A DNA stretch of 8,676 bases from an uncultured Lachnoanaerobaculum sp. (GTDB lineage: Bacteria > Bacillota > Clostridia > Lachnospirales > Lachnospiraceae). The stretch is from positions 1 through 8,676 of the forward strand of contig CALALP010000018.1 of the NCBI GenBank assembly GCA_937925515.1, given 5' to 3'. Of this stretch, positions 5,928 to 8,676 are shown one piece after another; position 1 is the first letter of the stretch, and each line of letters begins with the position of its first letter. The notes below the pieces were generated by a model, which saw only the letters and a program-made list of their open reading frames with translations, did not search any database and was not told where the DNA came from. The position numbers were made by a program, and so were the translations under genes.

Positions 5928-7133
5928 ATGGATTATATTAATAGACCTAGATATATAGAAAAAATAAAACAATTTATAGATAAGCCTATAATTAAGGTTT
6001 TTACAGGTATGAGGAGAGTCGGTAAGTCTACACTTTTAAACATTATAAAAGATGAGATTTTAAGCCAAGTTCCTAATGAAAATAAGTTCTATTTAAATTT
6101 TGAATCAATAGAGTTCTTAAACATTGACAATGCTAAATTACTTTGGAATTATTTACAGCCACTACTAAAAAATAGAACAGGAAAGATATATTTATTTTTT
6201 GATGAAATACAATTAGTGAATGGTTGGGAACAACTTATAAATGGTCTTAGAGTGGACTTAGATTGCGATATTTATTTGACAGGCTCTAATTCAATGGTTA
6301 CTTCCGGCGAGCTTGCAACTTTGCTTGCAGGAAGATATATAGAGTTTGAAATTCAAGCATTTACATTTAGTGAATTTATAGAGATATTTAGAAGTTCAAA
6401 TTTATCTAATGAAATTTTATTTGAAAAATTTGTGCAACTAGGGGGCATGCCATTTTTAAAACATTTTACCTTAGAAGAATCTCCTAGCTTTAAATATCTT
6501 AGTGATGTTTATAATACAGTTTTAGTAAAAGATGTATTACAATATAATAATATAAGAGATGTAGATGTATTTGAGCGTATATTAAATTATGTAACTGAAA
6601 ATATAGGTCATATATTTTCGGCAAATAGCATTAAAAATTATTTAAAAAATGAAAACAGGAATATATCGGTTGATACTATTCTAAATTATTTAGAATATTG
6701 TCATAAAGCTTTCATTATTAAAAAAGTACCAAGATATGATATCCTAGGTAAGAAGATACTTAAGGTAGAGGAAAAATATTATTTGACTGACCATGGTTTT
6801 AGGAGTGCAAGAGGTTTTTCAAATACTAAAGATATAGAAAGAACTTTAGAAAATATAGTGTATACAGAACTTATTTCAAGGGGATATGAAGTTAAAATAG
6901 GTAGAATAAAGGAATTGGAGATTGACTTCATTGCTAAAAAATTAGATAAACTATATTATTATCAAGTGTCTTATATATTGGGAAATGAAGAAACAAGAAA
7001 ACGAGAATTTAGAGTTTACAGTTTGGTACAAGATAACTTTCCGAAATATGTGTTGTCTATGGATAGAATAGATTTTAGCAGTAATGGAATTATTCATAAA
7101 AATATAATTGATTTTCTATTGGAGGTGGAATAA
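5928..7133 (+). CDS. AAA ATPase with C-terminal DUF4143 domain
   Basis: A 401-residue P-loop ATPase of the AAA_14 + DUF4143 family, common and often multicopy in anaerobic bacteria, with no settled function. Walker A is GMRRVGKST (27-35), Walker B IYLFFDEIQ (87-95), a sensor-like LTGSNS (117-122) and LLAGRY (132-137) follow, then the family's LGGMPFL (171-177). A winged-helix-like stretch spans about 210-265. The C-terminal part has the restriction-endonuclease-like pattern of the family: Glu308 in ENIVYTEL, EIDF (331-334), and YYQVSY (344-349) where active nucleases have E/Q-x-K; here a Ser replaces Lys, so nuclease activity is doubtful. No signal peptide or membrane segment. Start supported by AGGAGGTGG at 5915-5923, seven bases from the ATG measured from AGGAGG. 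Immediately upstream are three phased palindromes. Its stop shares a base with the esterase start. Possible roles are DNA binding, autoregulation or toxin-like activity; none is demonstrated. Confidence 0.88.
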   Translation: MDYINRPRYIEKIKQFIDKPIIKVFTGMRRVGKSTLLNIIKDEILSQVPNENKFYLNFESIEFLNIDNAKLLWNYLQPLLKNRTGKIYLFFDEIQLVNGWEQLINGLRVDLDCDIYLTGSNSMVTSGELATLLAGRYIEFEIQAFTFSEFIEIFRSSNLSNEILFEKFVQLGGMPFLKHFTLEESPSFKYLSDVYNTVLVKDVLQYNNIRDVDVFERILNYVTENIGHIFSANSIKNYLKNENRNISVDTILNYLEYCHKAFIIKKVPRYDILGKKILKVEEKYYLTDHGFRSARGFSNTKDIERTLENIVYTELISRGYEVKIGRIKELEIDFIAKKLDKLYYYQVSYILGNEETRKREFRVYSLVQDNFPKYVLSMDRIDFSSNGIIHKNIIDFLLEVE

Positions 7134-7135
7134 TG
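7121..7135 (+). promoter_or_regulatory. Shine-Dalgarno and TAATG overlap coupling ATPase and esterase
   Basis: GGAGGT (7121-7126) lies within the last ATPase codons, six bases from the ATG at 7133. The ATPase TAA (7131-7133) and esterase ATG (7133-7135) share the A. This is the usual signature of translational coupling and fixes the esterase start. Confidence 0.8.
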
Positions 7136-8044
7136 TTTATAGAAAAAATTAAGTTGTATGAGGACAGAGAAGATGTAACTTTGACTACTTATGTCATAGG
7201 TCAAGAGCCTGAACTTAGTATACAAGGAAATAGACCTGCAATTATTATTTGTCCCGGAGGAGCTTATCAATTTTGTTCTGATAGAGAGGCAGAACCTGTC
7301 GCACTTAGATTTGCAGCAATGGGCTATCATGCATTTGTACTTAAATATTCAGTATATGGAGAGGGAAAGACTACTAATTGGGATAATAATTCGGAAATGT
7401 CAGAAAAGCCTCAGTGTATACACCCAAATCCTATGAGAGAATTAGGAAAGAGCATGCTTATTATAAGGGAAAATGCTGATAAGTGGAAAGTAGACACTGA
7501 AAAAATAGCAATTTGTGGCTTTTCAGCAGGTGGGCATAATGTAGCAATGTATGGCGTGAATTGGGATAAGCCAATTTTAACAGATTATTTTAAGGTAGGC
7601 AAATATATGTTAAAGCCTGCTGCAATGATTCTTTCATATCCTGTAATAGACTTTTTATATATGAAAGAAGTCAAAAAAGATGAAAATTCAAAAAGGCTTT
7701 TAGAAATTATGAATATTGCAATAGCAGGAACTAAAAATCCTAGTGATGAGCTTTGTAAGGAACTTAGCCCTAATTTATTTGTAAATGAAAATACTCCTCC
7801 TACATTTATATGGGCGACTGCAAATGATAATACAGTAAATGTAGAACAAAGTCTTAAAATGGCTTATGCCCTTGCAGAAAAAAAGATTCCATTTGAAATT
7901 CATATATTTGAAAATGGCTTACATGGGATAAGTCTTGCAACAAGAGCAACAGCAAGTGCAAAAGGACATATTAACTTAGATGCTTTAAAATGGGTAGAAC
8001 TTGCCGAAAATTGGCTTAATAAAAGGTTTGAGATTAAGTGGTAA
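7133..8044 (+). CDS. Alpha/beta-hydrolase, acetyl-xylan-esterase-like carbohydrate esterase
   Basis: A 303-residue cytosolic serine esterase of the alpha/beta-hydrolase fold (BD-FAE / Aes-like group). The oxyanion motif is CPGGAYQFCSDREAEPVA (40-57), the nucleophile elbow is GFSAG (129-133, Ser131), the acid is probably Asp232 in WATANDNTV, and the base is His264 in ENGLHGISL. Triad spacing and length fit the family. Such enzymes usually remove acetyl or other acyl groups from sugars or xylo-oligosaccharides, and lacking a signal peptide this one would act on imported substrates; the real substrate is not visible. It overlaps the ATPase by one base, an unusual partner for a sugar esterase. 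No clear terminator follows, so transcripts may run into the TM2 gene. Confidence 0.85.
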   Translation: MFIEKIKLYEDREDVTLTTYVIGQEPELSIQGNRPAIIICPGGAYQFCSDREAEPVALRFAAMGYHAFVLKYSVYGEGKTTNWDNNSEMSEKPQCIHPNPMRELGKSMLIIRENADKWKVDTEKIAICGFSAGGHNVAMYGVNWDKPILTDYFKVGKYMLKPAAMILSYPVIDFLYMKEVKKDENSKRLLEIMNIAIAGTKNPSDELCKELSPNLFVNENTPPTFIWATANDNTVNVEQSLKMAYALAEKKIPFEIHIFENGLHGISLATRATASAKGHINLDALKWVELAENWLNKRFEIKW

Positions 8045-8062
8045 TGTGTACTTATTACTGTC

Positions 8063-8091
8063 TTGTAACTACTTTGATATTATGCTATTAT
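8063..8091 (+). promoter_or_regulatory. Extended -10 promoter for the TM2-domain gene
   Basis: TTGTAA (8063-8068), 17-bp spacer, TATTAT (8086-8091) preceded by TGC (8083-8085), the extended -10 arrangement. It lies 47 bp before the ATG at 8139, so the gene can be expressed without the upstream operon. Confidence 0.55.
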
Positions 8092-8138
8092 TTAATTGAA
8101 GTTGCGTGTTAAAATGTATAGGGATAAGGAGAAATGAT

Positions 8139-8600
8139 ATGGCTAAGATAATTGACATTAATCCAAAGGTAATTAGTATTGGTCATCCGGACGGCAGTAT
8201 AGAGGAAATAGAGGCATTAAGTTTAAATTTTGTTCCTCATATAGGCGACGAAGTAGAAATCTTTAGGGCTGATACTAGGACAATAGTTAGTAAGGTAGAG
8301 AGAAGACATGAAAATCATGGTGGCTCAGCTCCGATAAATATTAATATGAATAATATACAATCAGTAACAGCACCTCAACCGGTTTACCAACATGGTAGAA
8401 TTGTAAATAAAGTAGTATATTGTGTTTTAGCTTTTTGTCTTGGGGCTATTGGTGTACATAAATTTTATTCAGGAAAGATAGGTATGGGAATTTTATATTT
8501 ATTGTTCTGTTGGACAGGCATACCTGCTTTTGTGGCACTTGTTGAATTTGTATTAGCTTTATTAAAGCCGGCAGATATGAATGGTAATATAGTGGTGTAA
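8139..8600 (+). CDS. TM2-domain membrane protein with soluble N-terminal domain
   Basis: A 153-residue protein when started at the ATG at 8139, which has AAGGAG (8126-8131) seven bases upstream. The same frame is open back to a GTG at 8106, but that lacks a ribosome site and would add an unlikely LKCIGIRRND leader. Residues 1-60 form a small basic/acidic soluble domain (VISIGHPDGSIEEIE, GDEVEIF) that may be a small beta fold. A flexible Asn/Pro-rich linker (62-86) follows. Then comes the TM2 domain (about 88-143): two hydrophobic helices (91-108, 114-141) with the family signature GxxGVHKFYSGKxxxGILYLL. TM2 proteins are widespread and without a firm bacterial function. No link to neighbours beyond orientation is evident. 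Confidence 0.85.
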   Translation: MAKIIDINPKVISIGHPDGSIEEIEALSLNFVPHIGDEVEIFRADTRTIVSKVERRHENHGGSAPININMNNIQSVTAPQPVYQHGRIVNKVVYCVLAFCLGAIGVHKFYSGKIGMGILYLLFCWTGIPAFVALVEFVLALLKPADMNGNIVV

Positions 8601-8611
8601 ACATCTATTAA

Positions 8612-8646
8612 GTGGGATTTGTCCCCCGTAGGGGGACAAATCCCAT
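8612..8646. terminator. Perfect hairpin after the TM2 gene, probable terminator
   Basis: TGGGATTTGTCCCCC (8613-8627) is perfectly complementary to 8631-8645 around GTA, and a G-U pair extends the stem by one. No T-run follows (TATAATAATG). Position 12 bp behind the last stop suggests a terminator. It shares the GGGATT/AATCCC outer arms and a 3-nt loop with the hairpin at 1-31. Confidence 0.65.
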
Positions 8647-8676
8647 ATAATAATGAATAAATAAACTACTTGTTTT

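Noticed and set aside
7094..7330. Reverse-strand open frame across the ATPase-esterase junction
   Set aside because: Complement of two strongly supported genes; no signal of its own.
8106..8138. Upstream GTG start for the TM2 gene
   Set aside because: No ribosome site precedes it, while AAGGAG sits seven bases before the ATG at 8139, where the conserved-looking protein begins.

Overview
The window is AT-rich DNA (roughly one third G+C by eye) with polypurine Shine-Dalgarno sites, A/T-ending codons and TAA/TAG stops. It encodes a FakB/DegV-type lipid-binding protein, proteins with choline-binding-type wall repeats, a Gram-positive-style galactokinase and an AAA ATPase with a DUF4143 tail. Together these point to a low-GC Bacillota chromosome, most likely a Clostridia member near Lachnospiraceae. 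The genus cannot be fixed from this sequence. All genes read on the + strand.

Layout. 1-31 is a perfect hairpin, probably the terminator of a gene left of the window. 32-224 is a promoter and leader rich in dyads. degV follows (225-1076). Its stop overlaps an open frame carrying the remains of a secreted wall-binding protein gene (1069-1962). That gene has lost its start and most of its signal peptide, and has a TGA where a Trp codon is expected. Next is an intact lipoprotein gene (2079-4289) with a propeller-like ectodomain, six Trp/aromatic wall-binding repeats and an unrecognised C-terminal domain. galK (4456-5745) has its own promoter overlapped by a 36-bp two-part dyad, and ends at a good terminator (5771-5810).

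Between that terminator and the next gene lie three copies of an 18-bp imperfect palindrome repeated at exactly 40-bp intervals (starts 5813, 5853, 5893). The last copy ends just before the Shine-Dalgarno of an AAA_14/DUF4143 ATPase gene (5928-7133). The ATPase stop overlaps the start of an alpha/beta-hydrolase (esterase) gene (7133-8044), so the two are probably translated together. A TM2-domain membrane protein (8139-8600) has its own extended -10 promoter and is followed by another perfect hairpin (8612-8646).

How the genes fit together. This looks like ordinary chromosome with several independent transcription units rather than one pathway: lipid handling (degV), surface proteins, galactose phosphorylation, and an ATPase-esterase pair. 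The part I find least explained is the phased palindrome array plus DUF4143 ATPase, with an esterase translationally coupled behind it. The array could be an operator set, a target bound by the ATPase, or a trace of a mobile unit; the sequence alone does not decide.
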